NCBI GenBank assembly: GCA_963765955.1
Contig: CAVXYA010000002.1
Coordinates: forward strand, 868,001-932,000
Origin: JAXDMK01 sp963765955
GTDB taxonomy: Bacteria > Actinomycetota > Acidimicrobiia > Acidimicrobiales > AC-14
Reading direction: 5' to 3'
DNA length: 64,000 bases
Below, piece by piece: positions 35,033 to 44,719 of the stretch. How positions within the stretch are numbered: position 1 is the stretch's first letter; every line of letters starts with the position of its first letter. The notes under the pieces were generated by a model that ran no database searches, had not been told where the DNA came from, and saw only the letters and a list, made by a program, of their open reading frames with translations. Made by a program: the position numbers and the translations under genes.

Positions 35033-36521
35033 ATGACCGAGCATGCGGTGGTGATCGCAGGAGGCGGCCCGACCGGGCTGATGTTGGCGGCCGAACTGAC
35101 GTTGGCGGGGGCCGACGTCGTCGTCGTCGAACGACGCGCCAGCCAGGAGCTCGACGGCTCGCGAGCAGGGGGTCTTCACGCCCGCACCATCGAGGTGCTC
35201 GATCAGCGTGGCGTCGTGGAACGATTCCTCTCCGCGGGGAAGATCCATCCCTTCGTGGGCTACGCCGGGACCTTCCTGGACATCAGCGACTTCCCCACCC
35301 GCCACAACTACATCCTTGCCCTCTGGCAGAGCCACTTCGAGCGCATCCTGGCCGGCTGGGTCGAGGAGCTCGGGGTTCCGATCCTTCGAAGCTGCGAGGT
35401 GGTGGGCTTCGCCCAGGACGACACCGGAGTCGATGTCGAGCTGTCCGGCGACTCGTCACTGCGGGCGGAGTACCTCGTCGGGTGCGATGGCGGACGCAGC
35501 GTGGTCCGCAAGGCGGCCGGCATCGACTTCCCCGGGTGGGACCCGACGTCCAGCTACCTGATCGCCGAGGTCGAGATGGACGAGGAGCCGGAGATCGGCC
35601 CGCGCCCCGAGGGTGGTGGCCTCGGTCCCGTCGACCCGGGAAAGGGTGGAGGGCCGTACCGGGTCGTCCTGCTCGAGAAGGAGGTCGAACACGCCCGCCA
35701 GCCCACCATGGAGGACCTCAGCGAGGCGCTCATCGCCGCCTACGGGACGGACTACGGGGTGCACAGCCCGACGTGGATCTCCCGGTTCACGGACATGACC
35801 CGGCAGGCGGCCTCCTATCGCGCGGGACGGGTGCTGCTCGCCGGCGACGCCGCCCACGTCCATGGCCCGCAAGGCGGACAGGGGCTCAACACGGGCGTGC
35901 AGGATGCCGTGAACCTCGGCTGGAAGCTGGCCCAGGTGGTCGACAAGACGTCACCCGAGAGCCTCCTCGACACCTACCACGCCGAACGGCACCCGGTCGG
36001 GGCCCGGGTGTTGCACAACACCATGGCCCAGGTCGCGCTCAGTCGCATCGACGAGCGCAGCCAGGCGCTCCGCGACACGATGCTCGAACAGCTGGGTATG
36101 GACGAGCCGCGCCAGCGCATAGTCGGGATGATCTCCGGTCTCGACATCCACTACGACCTCGGCGAGGGACACCCGCTGCTCGGGCGGCGCATGCCCGACC
36201 TCGACGTGCAGACTGCTGACGGTCCCGACACGCGTCTTCACCCTGCTGCACGACGCCCGGCCCGTGCTCCTCAACCTCGGTGAACCCGGCGGCTTCGACA
36301 TCTCTCCGTGGGCGAATCGAGTCCGGCTGGTCGACGCCCAGCACGATGGCACCTGCGAGCTCCCGGTCCTGGGCGAGGTCGCGGCGCCCCCAGCGGTGTT
36401 GATCCGGCCCGACGGATACGTCGCCTGGACGGGCGAGCTCACCGACCCAGAGCTGCCTCGAGCACTTACCACCTGGTTCGGAGCGGCCAACCTGAGGCGG
36501 GGTCTCGTTCGCTCGCCCTAG
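35033..36521 (+). CDS. FAD-dependent monooxygenase (frameshifted)
   Basis: This class A flavoprotein hydroxylase has GGGPTGLMLAAELTLAGADVVVVE near 10-33, the conserved CDGGRSVVRKAAGI near 150, and GRVLLAGDAAHVHGPQGGQGLNTGVQDAVNL near 262-292. The C-terminal thioredoxin-like domain (VFTLLHDARPVLLNLGEPGG, then WTGELTDPELPRAL) continues in another frame; removing one C from the CCC at 36223-36225 gives TADGPTRVFTLL. Such enzymes hydroxylate aromatic or polyketide substrates with NAD(P)H and oxygen. The ATG at 35033 follows GGGGAG. The single indel is likely a sequence error. Confidence 0.85.
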
Positions 36522-36568
36522 CCTGACGGAGGCCTGCCGTCCACCGGCCCCACGCCAGGAGGATCACC

Positions 36569-36775
36569 ATGGAGTCCGTTGCCAAAGTCACCGAGATCAG
36601 CGCCCTGTCCTCGGTCGGGTTCGAGGACGCGATCAAGGTCGGGATCGAACGTGCCTCGCGGACGTTGCGTCACATCACGTCGGCGTGGGTCAAGGAGCAG
36701 ACGGTCGAGATAACCGACGGTGCCATCACCGGATACCGGGTGAACATGCTGGTCACGTTCGTCCTCGACGACTGA
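36569..36775 (+). CDS. dodecin
   Basis: The 68-residue protein matches dodecin: KVTEISALSSVGFEDAIKVGIE, then TLRHITSAWVKEQ with the flavin-binding Trp, and YRVNMLVTFVLD at the end. Dodecins form hollow dodecamers that bind riboflavin, FMN or CoA and buffer free flavin. AGGAGG precedes the ATG. It stands alone, 47 bases after the flavoprotein gene, which also uses flavin. Confidence 0.93.
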   Translation: MESVAKVTEISALSSVGFEDAIKVGIERASRTLRHITSAWVKEQTVEITDGAITGYRVNMLVTFVLDD

Positions 36776-36792
36776 ACGACCAGCCAGCCGCG

Positions 36793-37908
36793 CTACGCGA
36801 CCACCACGCCCAACAGGGCGGCGGCCTGGCTGACGCCTTGGCCGGCGGCGGCGGCCCGGTCGATGGCGGCGATGGCCCGGGGGAAGTCGAGGTCTTCGTC
36901 GATGGCGGTGCGCACGTCGTTGACGGCGGCGTCGCCCTCGCCGGCCGCCCGCCAGCGGGCCAGGCGGTCGGTGGCCACCGGGAGGAGGCCCTCGTGCCAC
37001 GACCACGGGGCCCGGTAGGAGTGGTCGAGGAGGGCCAGGCGCACCGCCATCGGGTGCCACTTCTCGACCAGCTCGCTCACGAACACCAGGTTGCCGAGCG
37101 ACTTCGACATCTTGGCCCCGTCGAGCTCGACCATCGGGGCGTGCAGCCACCGGCGCACGAAGCGCTCGCCGATGGCGGCCTCGGACTGGGCCGCCTCGCA
37201 CTCGTGGTGGGGGTAGATCAGGTCGGTGCCGCCGCCATGGAGGTCGATGCTCGTCCCCAGCTCCCGCAGCGCCAGGGCCGAGCACTCGATGTGCCAGCCG
37301 GGACGACCCGGGCCCCACGACGACGGCCACGACGGCTCGTCGGGCGCCGACGGCTGCCACAGGACGAAGTCGAGGGGGTCGCGCTTGTCGGGATCGTCCG
37401 GTTTCCCGCCTCGCTCGGCGGCCAGCTTCAGCATCTCGTCCCGAGAGAGGTGGCTGACCTGCCCGAACGGCTCGAACGAGGCCACGTCGAAGTACACGGC
37501 GCCGCCGGCCTGGTAGGCGTAGCCCCGGTCGATGACCATGCCGATGAAACCCAGGATGTCGTGGATGGCGGAAGTCGCCCGGGGCTCGCTGAAGGCGGGC
37601 AGCATCCCGAGGGCCCTCATGTCGGCCTCGAACCGGGCCACCTCCCGGGCGGCCAGGTCGAGATAGGGCTCGCCCAGCTCACGGGCCTTGCGCAGCAGGT
37701 CGTCGTCGACATCGGTGACGTTGCGGACGCACAGGGTGCGGTACCCCTCGTCCCGCAGCCGCCGCTGGACAACGTCGTAGAGCAGGTAGGTGGCGGCGTG
37801 ACCGACATGGGTGGCGTCGTAGGGCGTGATGCCACACGTGTACATGGTGACGACGGGGCCCGGTGAGAACTCCAGCACCTCGCCTTGGGCGGTGTCGTAG
37901 AACCGCAC
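36793..37908 (-). CDS. mshC: mycothiol ligase MshC
   Basis: This 371-residue enzyme resembles class I Cys-tRNA synthetases but has the MshC-type motif MYTCGITPYDATHVGHAATY near 22-41; true CysS has CGPTVY. The KMSKS loop is KMSKSLGN near 274. It joins cysteine to glucosaminyl-inositol with ATP in mycothiol biosynthesis, the main thiol of actinobacteria. Zinc ligands are suggested by CGI, WHIECSA and HHECEAA. It starts at a GTG nine bases after the npdG stop, so the two are co-transcribed. It is slightly shorter than typical MshC (about 410). Confidence 0.88.
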   Translation of the reverse strand: MRFYDTAQGEVLEFSPGPVVTMYTCGITPYDATHVGHAATYLLYDVVQRRLRDEGYRTLCVRNVTDVDDDLLRKARELGEPYLDLAAREVARFEADMRALGMLPAFSEPRATSAIHDILGFIGMVIDRGYAYQAGGAVYFDVASFEPFGQVSHLSRDEMLKLAAERGGKPDDPDKRDPLDFVLWQPSAPDEPSWPSSWGPGRPGWHIECSALALRELGTSIDLHGGGTDLIYPHHECEAAQSEAAIGERFVRRWLHAPMVELDGAKMSKSLGNLVFVSELVEKWHPMAVRLALLDHSYRAPWSWHEGLLPVATDRLARWRAAGEGDAAVNDVRTAIDEDLDFPRAIAAIDRAAAAGQGVSQAAALLGVVVA

Positions 37909-37917
37909 TCCCGGGGC

Positions 37918-38559
37918 CTAGGCGTCGATGCCGGTGAGCCGCAGGCTGGCCCGCCGGAAGCGCACGAGCACTGCCGTGAAGGCCTCCACGGTGCCGGCCA
38001 TGGCCAGCGAACCGGCGGACAGGGGGCGCAGGCCGGGGATGGCGCGCACCAGGGCCGACGTCGCCTCCAAGGCCTCGTCGTGGTCGGTGCAGATGAGGAC
38101 GTCACCGTCGACCGGGTGGTCGAGGTGGCCCAGCTCGCGGGCCGGGATGTGCTGGAAGGCGGCCGCCACCAGGGCCTCGGGGGCGGCGGCCTGGACGGCG
38201 GCGGCCACCGATCCCGAAGGCAGGGTGACGGCCCGCAGCTCCTTGCCGACCTTGGTCAGGGCGTTGCCCATGGAGATCACCACCTTGCCCGCCAGGGCGC
38301 CGGCCAGGGCGGCCACGGTGGGTTCGGCCGCCGCCCACTGGGTGCCGACGACGATGAGGGTGGCCTTGGCCGCCCCCTCGTTGGTGGCCGGCTCCAGGCT
38401 CAGGCGGTGGTCCGGCCAGCGGGCCCGCAGCTCGTCACACACGGTGGCGGCCTTGTCCTCCGACCGCGAGCCGACCATCACGTCGTAGCCCAGCGACGCC
38501 AGCCGAGCGGCCAAAGCCTGCCCGGCGGGGCCGGTGCCCCCGAGAATGCCGACGTCCAT
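37918..38559 (-). CDS. npdG: F420-dependent NADP reductase
   Basis: The 213-residue protein has the NADP-binding start VGILGGTGPAGQALAARLASLG, then VMVGSR as in F420H2:NADP oxidoreductases, and the later SMGNALTKVGKELRAV and FQHIPARELGHLDHPVDGDVLI. It exchanges hydride between coenzyme F420 and NADP in the cytoplasm. It is followed at nine bases by mshC. F420 and mycothiol are both actinobacterial cofactors, but a functional link is only suggested by the operon. An unrelated NADP oxidoreductase of the same fold is less likely. Confidence 0.83.
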   Translation of the reverse strand: MDVGILGGTGPAGQALAARLASLGYDVMVGSRSEDKAATVCDELRARWPDHRLSLEPATNEGAAKATLIVVGTQWAAAEPTVAALAGALAGKVVISMGNALTKVGKELRAVTLPSGSVAAAVQAAAPEALVAAAFQHIPARELGHLDHPVDGDVLICTDHDEALEATSALVRAIPGLRPLSAGSLAMAGTVEAFTAVLVRFRRASLRLTGIDA

Positions 38560-38694
38560 GCCCGCCAGACTGGCACGAACCGGCGGTGCCGTCGCAACCC
38601 GGAGGGCGACCGGGAGGGACAATGGGACCGAATGTTCGCCAGGGGGGCCGTCAGTCGGGTGGAGGACCCCTCCCACCTGGGTAGACGACGAGGG

Positions 38695-39840
38695 ATGGAA
38701 CCGACTTTCCGGCTGCTGCGCGTCTGGGGCATCCCCGTGGGCGCCCACTGGACGTGGCCGGTCGCCTTCGCCGTCGTGGCCATCACGCTGGCCCGCTCGG
38801 TGCTCCCCTCCGCCTACCCCGCGCTCGGCTCCGCCTCCCACCTCCTCATGGCGGTGATCGCCGCCGCCCTGCTGTTCGCCTGCGTGGTGCTCCACGAGCT
38901 GGCCCACGCGGTCGTCGCCCGCCGGGAGGGACTGCCCGTGGACGGCGTCACCCTGTGGCTGCTGGGTGGCGTCTCGGACGCCGGCGGACGGGCCCGGTCC
39001 CCCGGCCAGGAGCTGCGGGTGGCGGCCTCCGGACCGGCCGTGTCCCTGGGGCTGGCCGCTCTGTTCGCGATGGCCTCCACCGCCGCCGACGGCCTGGGTG
39101 GGCCGGAGGCGGTGTCGGGCGTACTCGCCTATGTGGCCCGGCTCAACGTGCTGGTGGCCGCCTTCAACCTGATCCCGGCCCTCCCCCTCGACGGGGGGCG
39201 CATCCTGCGGGCGTGGCTCTGGCGGCGCCAGCGCGACCTGCTGGCCGCCACCCGCTCGGGCGTCCGCGCCGGCCAGGCCTTCGGCGCCACGATGCTGGTC
39301 GTCGGCGTCCTCGACATCTGGAGCGGTGCCGGCCTGGTGGGGGTCTGGCTGGTCGTGCTCGGCGCCTTCCTCCTGCGGGCGGTCTCGTCCGAGCTGGCCG
39401 ACGCCGAGACCCGCCACCGCCTGGAGGGACTCACCGCGGGCGACGTCATGTCCCCCGACCCCGGGGTCGTCCTCGACGACACGCCCGTGGCCCGGCTGGT
39501 GGAGAACCCTCCGGCACCGATGCGGTCGGGCTACCCGGTGCTGGGCGGGGGCCGCCTCCTGGGCCTGGTGGCGCTGGCGTCGGCCCGCAGCGTGCCGTCG
39601 GCGGAGCGCTCCCGCCTCATGGTGCAGGAGGTGATGACGCCGCTGGACGACGTCCCGATGGTCGATGCCGACGATCGGGTGCTCGATATCCTCGACCGGC
39701 TCAACGGCAACAACCCCATCGGTCAGGTCGTCGTCGTCGACGACGGGTGCGTGGTCGGGCTCCTCGACGAGGGCGACGTGGCCTTCGCCCTCGACCGCGT
39801 CTCGGCCTTCGACACCGCCGACGACGGCCAACCGGGCCCC
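38695..39840 (+). CDS. site-2 protease (M50) with CBS domains
   Basis: This protein has the intramembrane zinc protease motifs HELAH (in ACVVLHELAHAVVARREG) near 67-71 and NLIPALPLDGGRIL near 158-171, with at least five membrane helices. Two CBS domains follow (GDVMSPDPGVV, VQEVMTPLDDVPMVDADDRVLDIL). The ATG at 38695 fits the family start. The frame does not end here: it runs on to 40500 through the region encoding the next protein in another frame, and no stop occurs in any frame between them. I set the end at the domain boundary. A fusion with one indel is likely. Confidence 0.8.
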
Positions 39841-39841
39841 G

Positions 39842-40837
39842 AGCGGCCGGCGAGCGGGCGCTGGCGTCCGGCCGTGGCTGCTGCTGGCGGCCCTCTGCCT
39901 CGTCACCGGGTTGGCGCTCTACCGGCCGCCGTACGTGGTCGTCTCCCCCGGCCCGCCGGTCGACGTCACCCAGGACGTCTCCGTGGCCGGCGTGGCCGCC
40001 ACCCCCCTCAACGGGCGCTTCCTGGTCCCGAGCGTCGAGGTCCGCCGCACCAGCGCCTTCGGGGCGCTGGTGGCCGCCGTCCGGGACGGCCGCCGCGTGG
40101 TCCCGGTACGGGATGTCGACGGCTGGGCCGAGGCCGAGCTGGAGGCCAGGCGTCACCCGGGCGTGGCCCGGGAGACGCGGATCCTGGCCGCGGTCGCCGC
40201 GGCCCGGTCGCAGGGGCTGCCGGCGACGGTGGCCGGCACCGGCGTCCGGGTGCTGGCTGTGCGGCCCGGTTCGCCGGCGGGCGGCATCCTACGGGCGGGC
40301 GACGTGATCGTGGCCGCCGACGGCCGGCCGGTGACCCTGGCCGCCACCCTCACCGACATCGTCCGCCGGAGCCCGCCCGGCACCGGGCTCCGCCTGTGGA
40401 TCGACCGGGGTGGCGACGTGCGGGAGGTGGGCGTCACCAGCGCCGAGGCCCCGGGGCCGGCCGGCGGGGGCGGGATCGGAATCACCGTCGAGACCCGTGA
40501 CCTGGCCGCCCAGCTGCCCTTCGAGATCCGGTTCGAGGGGCGGGCCGCCTTCGGGCCCGAGGCCGGGCTGGCCTACGCTCTGGCCATCGCCGACCTCCTC
40601 TCCCCCGACGACCTGGCCCGAGGTCGCACCATCGCCGCCGCCGGCACCGTCGAGGCCGACGGCGTGGTCGGGCCGGTCGGGGCGGCCCCGTCGCGGGCCG
40701 ATGCCGCCGAGGGGGCCCGGGCCTCGATGTTCGTGGCGCCCCAGGTCGAGGTGGGCGCCGCTCGGGGTGAGGGGCCACCGGCGGAGGGGGTGGAGAGCCT
40801 GGCCCGGGCTCTGGAGGCCCTGTCGACCACGGTGTGA
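39842..40837 (+). CDS. PDZ and Lon-like (S16) protein, catalytic residues lost
   Basis: The protein has one membrane helix (PWLLLAALCLVTGLALYRPP), a region like YlbL (YVVVSPGPPVDVT), a PDZ domain (VLAVRPGSPAGGILRAGDVIVAADGRP), and a Lon S16-type domain (FGPEAGLAYALAIADLL, RTIAAAGTVEADGVVGPVGAAPS). In active members the motif is GPSAGL with a catalytic Ser and a later Lys; here Ser is Glu (GPEAGL) and the Lys position is Arg. It therefore appears inactive as a peptidase and may be a scaffold. No ATG or GTG is in frame near the start, supporting fusion to the upstream M50 protein. The end overlaps the phoD-like gene. Confidence 0.78.
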   Translation, partial: SGRRAGAGVRPWLLLAALCLVTGLALYRPPYVVVSPGPPVDVTQDVSVAGVAATPLNGRFLVPSVEVRRTSAFGALVAAVRDGRRVVPVRDVDGWAEAELEARRHPGVARETRILAAVAAARSQGLPATVAGTGVRVLAVRPGSPAGGILRAGDVIVAADGRPVTLAATLTDIVRRSPPGTGLRLWIDRGGDVREVGVTSAEAPGPAGGGGIGITVETRDLAAQLPFEIRFEGRAAFGPEAGLAYALAIADLLSPDDLARGRTIAAAGTVEADGVVGPVGAAPSRADAAEGARASMFVAPQVEVGAARGEGPPAEGVESLARALEALSTTV

Positions 40838-42264
40838 CGTTCCGCCACGGCGTGGCCAGTGGCGACCCCCTCCCCCGTTCCGTCGTGCTGTGGACCCGCT
40901 GGACGCCTCCTGCGGCCTCTCCACCCGGTCCGGTGGAGGTCGACTGGCTGATCGCCCTCGACCCCGACCTCCACGAGGTGGCCGCCCGGGGCACGGCGAC
41001 CACCGGCCCCGACACCGATCACACGGTCAAGGTCGACGCCGGCGGCCTGGTGCCGGCCACCGCCTACTGGTACCGGTTCTCGGTAGGGGGCGAGACCTCG
41101 CCCGTCGGGCGGACCCGCACCGCGCCCGCGCCGGGGGCCGCCGTCGACAACCTCCGCCTGGGCCTGGTGTCGTGCGCCTCATTCCCCGCCGGTTGGTTCC
41201 ACGCCTACCGCAACCTGGCCCGGCGCGACGTCGACCTCGTCGTCCACGTGGGCGACTACCTGTACGAGAACGGCCGCCACTCCCACCGCGGGCCCCGTCG
41301 CCTCCCGATCGGCACCGCCGTGACCCTCGACGGGTACCGGGCTCGCCACGCCGCCTACAAGGGCGACCCCGACCTCCAGGCTCTTCACGCCCGTCACCCC
41401 ATGGTGGCCGTCTGGGACGACCACGAGCTGGCCGGTGGCGCGTGGTCGGGGGGCGCCTTCGAGCACCTCCCCAGCCGTCACGGATCATGGCCCGAGCGCC
41501 GGGCCGCCGCCCTGCAGGCCTACTGGGAGTGGATGCCGGTCCGCCCGCCCGATCCCGCCGATCCGGCCCTGATCTACAGGATGCTGCGATGGGGCGACGC
41601 CGCCGACCTGGCCATGATCGACGCCCGCCTGGTGGGCCGGGACAAGCCCTTCGGCCGGGGCAGCGGCGTGGTGGTCACGCTGTCCGACCCGGGACGGTCG
41701 ATGCTCGGTGCCGACCAGCGGGAGTGGCTGGAGGCGGAGATGGCGGCGTCGACGGCCCGGTGGCGGCTGATCGGCAACCAGGTGGTGCTGGCGCCCACCC
41801 CGCTGGTGGCCGGCCGGTACCTGCTCAACCCCGGTCAGTGGGACGGCTATCCCCGGGAGCGGGAGTGGCTGTACGGCGTCCTGGCGGCCGGTGGGGGCAA
41901 CACGGCCGTGCTCAGCGGCGACATCCACTCCTCGTGGGCCAACGACCTGCCGGTGGGCGCCGAGTTCGTCACCCCGGCGGTGTCGTCGCCCACCTTCGCC
42001 GACATCCTGGTGCCGGGAGGAAGGGTGGGAGCGGTGGCGTCGGAGCGGGCGTTCCGGTGGCAGAACGCCCACGTCCGGATGGTCGAGCTGCGCCACCACG
42101 GCTACGTGGTCGTCGACGTCACCCCCGAGCGGATCCAGGCCGACTGGTGGCACATCGCCAGCGTCGTCGACCCGTCACCCGCCGAATCGTTCGCCGGGGG
42201 TTGGCAGCTGCGCTGGGGCCAACCGGGGCTGGTGCCCGCCCCCGGCCCGGTCGGGGACCGCTAA
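40834..42264 (+). CDS. PhoD-like alkaline phosphatase
   Basis: This 476-residue protein has the PhoD start FRHGVASGDPLPRSVVLWTRWTP, then metallophosphatase motifs HVGDYLYEN near 139-147, VWDDHE near 191-196, SGDIHSSWA near 368-376, and DQREWLEAEM. The family hydrolyses phosphate esters extracellularly, usually after Tat export; no signal peptide is present here, so either the start is internal or it stays in the cytoplasm. The GTG start overlaps the previous stop by two bases (GTGA), implying coupled translation with the PDZ protein. Confidence 0.83.
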   Translation: MTFRHGVASGDPLPRSVVLWTRWTPPAASPPGPVEVDWLIALDPDLHEVAARGTATTGPDTDHTVKVDAGGLVPATAYWYRFSVGGETSPVGRTRTAPAPGAAVDNLRLGLVSCASFPAGWFHAYRNLARRDVDLVVHVGDYLYENGRHSHRGPRRLPIGTAVTLDGYRARHAAYKGDPDLQALHARHPMVAVWDDHELAGGAWSGGAFEHLPSRHGSWPERRAAALQAYWEWMPVRPPDPADPALIYRMLRWGDAADLAMIDARLVGRDKPFGRGSGVVVTLSDPGRSMLGADQREWLEAEMAASTARWRLIGNQVVLAPTPLVAGRYLLNPGQWDGYPREREWLYGVLAAGGGNTAVLSGDIHSSWANDLPVGAEFVTPAVSSPTFADILVPGGRVGAVASERAFRWQNAHVRMVELRHHGYVVVDVTPERIQADWWHIASVVDPSPAESFAGGWQLRWGQPGLVPAPGPVGDR

Positions 42265-42274
42265 CGCGCTCCCG

Positions 42275-43474
42275 CTACCCGGCCTCGGACAGCAGCTTGC
42301 CCAGGCGGGTGAGGCCCTCCTCCAGGGCGTCGTCGCCCAGGGCGTACGACAGGCGGGCGTAGCCGGGGGCGCCGAAGGCCTCGCCGGGGACGATCGCCAC
42401 CTTGGCCACGTCGAGCACGACTCCGGCCAGCTCGAGGGTGGTGTCCACCCGTTGCCCGCCGATGTCCTTGCCCAGCACGCCGGCGAACGACGGGAACGCG
42501 TAGAACGCGCCCTCCGGCTCCAGGACGGTGACGCCGGGCATGGCCGAGAGCATCTCGAACATCTTCCGCCGCCGGCGGTCGAAGGCCTCCCGCATGGCCG
42601 CCACCGGGGCCATGTCGCCGGTGAGGGCGGCCACCGCCGCCATCTGCGACACGTTGGCCACGTTGGACGTGGCATGGGACTGGAGGTTGACCGCCCCCTT
42701 GATGACGTCCTTGGGGGCGATCATCCACCCCACCCGCCAGCCGGTCATGGCGAACGTCTTGGCCACGCCGTTGATCACCACGCTGCGGTCGGCCAGCTCG
42801 GGCACGAGCACCGGCATCGACGAGAAGGTGTGGTCGCCGTACACCAGGTGCTCGTAGATCTCGTCGGTGACCAGCCACAGGCCCTTCTCCGCCGCCCACC
42901 GGCCCACCTCGGCCGTCTCCTCGGGCGTGTACACCGCGCCCGTGGGGTTCGACGGCGAGACGAACAGCAGCACCTTGGTGCGCTCGGTGGTGGCCGCCTC
43001 CAGCGCCTCGACGGTCGCCCGGAACCCGGTGGTCTCGTCGGTGGGCACCGTCACCGGCACGCCCCCCGCCAGGCGAATCGACTCGGGGTACGTCACCCAG
43101 TAGGGGGCGGGCATGAGCACCTCGTCGCCCGGGTCGAGCAGGGCCGCGAAGGCGTTGTAGACGGCCTGCTTGGCCCCGTTGGTGATCAGGACCTGGGCTG
43201 CGGTGGTGGGGTAGCCGGAGTCGCGTACCGTCTTGGCCGCCACCGCCTCCCGCAGCTCGGGCAGGCCGGCGGCGGGGGTGTAGCGGTGGTTTCGGGGCAC
43301 GCTGCAGGCAGCCTCGGCCGCGGCCACGATGTGGTCGGGCGTGGGGAAGTCGGGCTCACCCGCCCCGAAGCCGATGACGTCCTCGCCGGCCGCCTTGAGG
43401 GCCTTGGCCTTGGCGTCGACGGCCAGGGTGGCGGATTCTTCGATGGATGCAATACGGGTGGATACACGGGCCAT
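42275..43474 (-). CDS. class I aspartate/aromatic aminotransferase
   Basis: This 399-residue PLP enzyme has FGAGEPDFPTPDHI near 37-50, LITNGAKQAVYNAF near 95-108, VSPSNPTGAVY near 169-179, and the PLP-lysine motif NGVAKTFAMTGWRVGWMI near 233-250 with Lys237 as the likely Schiff base. It belongs to the AspC-type (subgroup I gamma) aminotransferases that move amino groups to oxaloacetate or prephenate. The ATG at 43474 fits the family start (RVSTRIASIEESATLAVD). It is divergent from serC with only 22 bases between starts, so promoters must overlap. Confidence 0.87.
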   Translation of the reverse strand: MARVSTRIASIEESATLAVDAKAKALKAAGEDVIGFGAGEPDFPTPDHIVAAAEAACSVPRNHRYTPAAGLPELREAVAAKTVRDSGYPTTAAQVLITNGAKQAVYNAFAALLDPGDEVLMPAPYWVTYPESIRLAGGVPVTVPTDETTGFRATVEALEAATTERTKVLLFVSPSNPTGAVYTPEETAEVGRWAAEKGLWLVTDEIYEHLVYGDHTFSSMPVLVPELADRSVVINGVAKTFAMTGWRVGWMIAPKDVIKGAVNLQSHATSNVANVSQMAAVAALTGDMAPVAAMREAFDRRRRKMFEMLSAMPGVTVLEPEGAFYAFPSFAGVLGKDIGGQRVDTTLELAGVVLDVAKVAIVPGEAFGAPGYARLSYALGDDALEEGLTRLGKLLSEAG

Positions 43475-43496
43475 GCGTGTAACAGTTGCACACCTC

Positions 43497-44652
43497 ATGG
43501 CCCCCCTCCTCCCTGATATCCGCCTGCCCGCCGACCTGCGGCCCTCCGACGGACGCTTTGGCAGTGGACCGTCCAAGGTCCGCCAGGCCGCGGTCGCCGC
43601 CTTGGCCGCGGCCGCCCCCACCTACCTGGGCACCAGCCACCGAGCCACGACCGTGAAATCGATGGTCGGCCGGCTGCGGGGCGGGCTGGCCGAGCTGTTC
43701 CGCCTGCCCGACGGCTACGAGGTGGCCTTGGGCAACGGTGGGGCCGCCCTGTTCTGGGACATGGCCACCTTCGGCCTCATCGAGCGCCGGAGCCAGCACC
43801 TCACCTTCGGCCAGTTCTCGGCCTCGTTCGCGGCTGCAGCCAAGGCCGCTCCCCACCTGGACGACCCGGAGGTGGTGGAGTCGTCGCCTGGCACCCACCC
43901 GGCGTTGACCGCGACGGACGGGGTCGACGCCTACGCCCTCACCCACAACGAGACGTCGACCGGAGTGGCCATGCCCGTGGCGCGCCCGGAAGGGGTGTCC
44001 GCCGACGAGGCCCTGGTGCTGGTCGACGCCACCTCCGCCGCCGGAGGGATGCTTGTCGACCCGGCTGCGTTCGACGCCTACTACTTCGCCCCCCAGAAGT
44101 GCTTCGCGGCCGACGGCGGCCTGTGGCTGGCCCTCCTCTCCCCCGCCGCCATCGAGCGGGTGGAACGCATCAAGGCCAAGAACGGCGTCCGGCCGGTGGA
44201 CGCCCGCCCTCCTCGACCTGGGCCTGGCCCTGGAGAGCTCCCGGCTCGACCAGACGTACAACACGCCGGGGCTGGCCACCATCTTCCTCATGGTCGAGCA
44301 GGTCGAGTGGATGCTGGCCGGCGGGGGCCTGGCGTGGGCCGCGTCGCGGTCGGAGGCGTCGTCCGAGGTGCTCTACGGGTGGGCCGATGCGTCCGACTAC
44401 GCCACGCCGTTCGTGACCGACCCCGCCCAGCGCAGCCCGGTGGTCGGCACCGTCGACCTCGACGCCTCGGTCGACGCCAACGTGGTCGCCGGTGTCCTGC
44501 GGGCCAACGGCATCGTCGACACCGAGTCCTACCGCCGGTTGGGCCGCAACCAGCTGCGGGTGGCGATGTACCCGGCGGTGGAGGCGTCGGACGTCGCCAT
44601 CCTCACCCGGGCCATCGACCACGTGGTGAGGGCCCTCACACAACCCTCATGA
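43497..44652 (+). CDS. serC: phosphoserine aminotransferase (frameshifted)
   Basis: The N-terminal part has RFGSGPSKVRQAAVAAL near 20-36, MVGRLRGGLAELF and ALTHNETSTGVAMPV, and the PLP region FDAYYFAPQKCFAADGGLW with the active Lys in APQK. The rest (ALLDLGLALESSRLDQTYNTPG, and LRVAMYPAVEASDVAILTR) lies in another frame. The shift is near 44185-44205, after RVERIKAKNG, and a single base restores the protein. It makes phosphoserine from phosphohydroxypyruvate in serine synthesis. The variant with KxxNTP end motif is the actinobacterial type. I treat the break as a probable sequence error. Confidence 0.87.
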
Positions 44653-44719
44653 GCACGTCGTGGGGCGATCACCTCTGGGCCCGAGAGTCGGGGACGATGG
44701 TGACGACAAGGAGACGCAC

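Noticed and set aside
39841..40500. M50 frame continued to 40500
   Set aside because: This part is Arg/Gly/Pro-rich and lies opposite the PDZ domain in another frame that has clear motifs.
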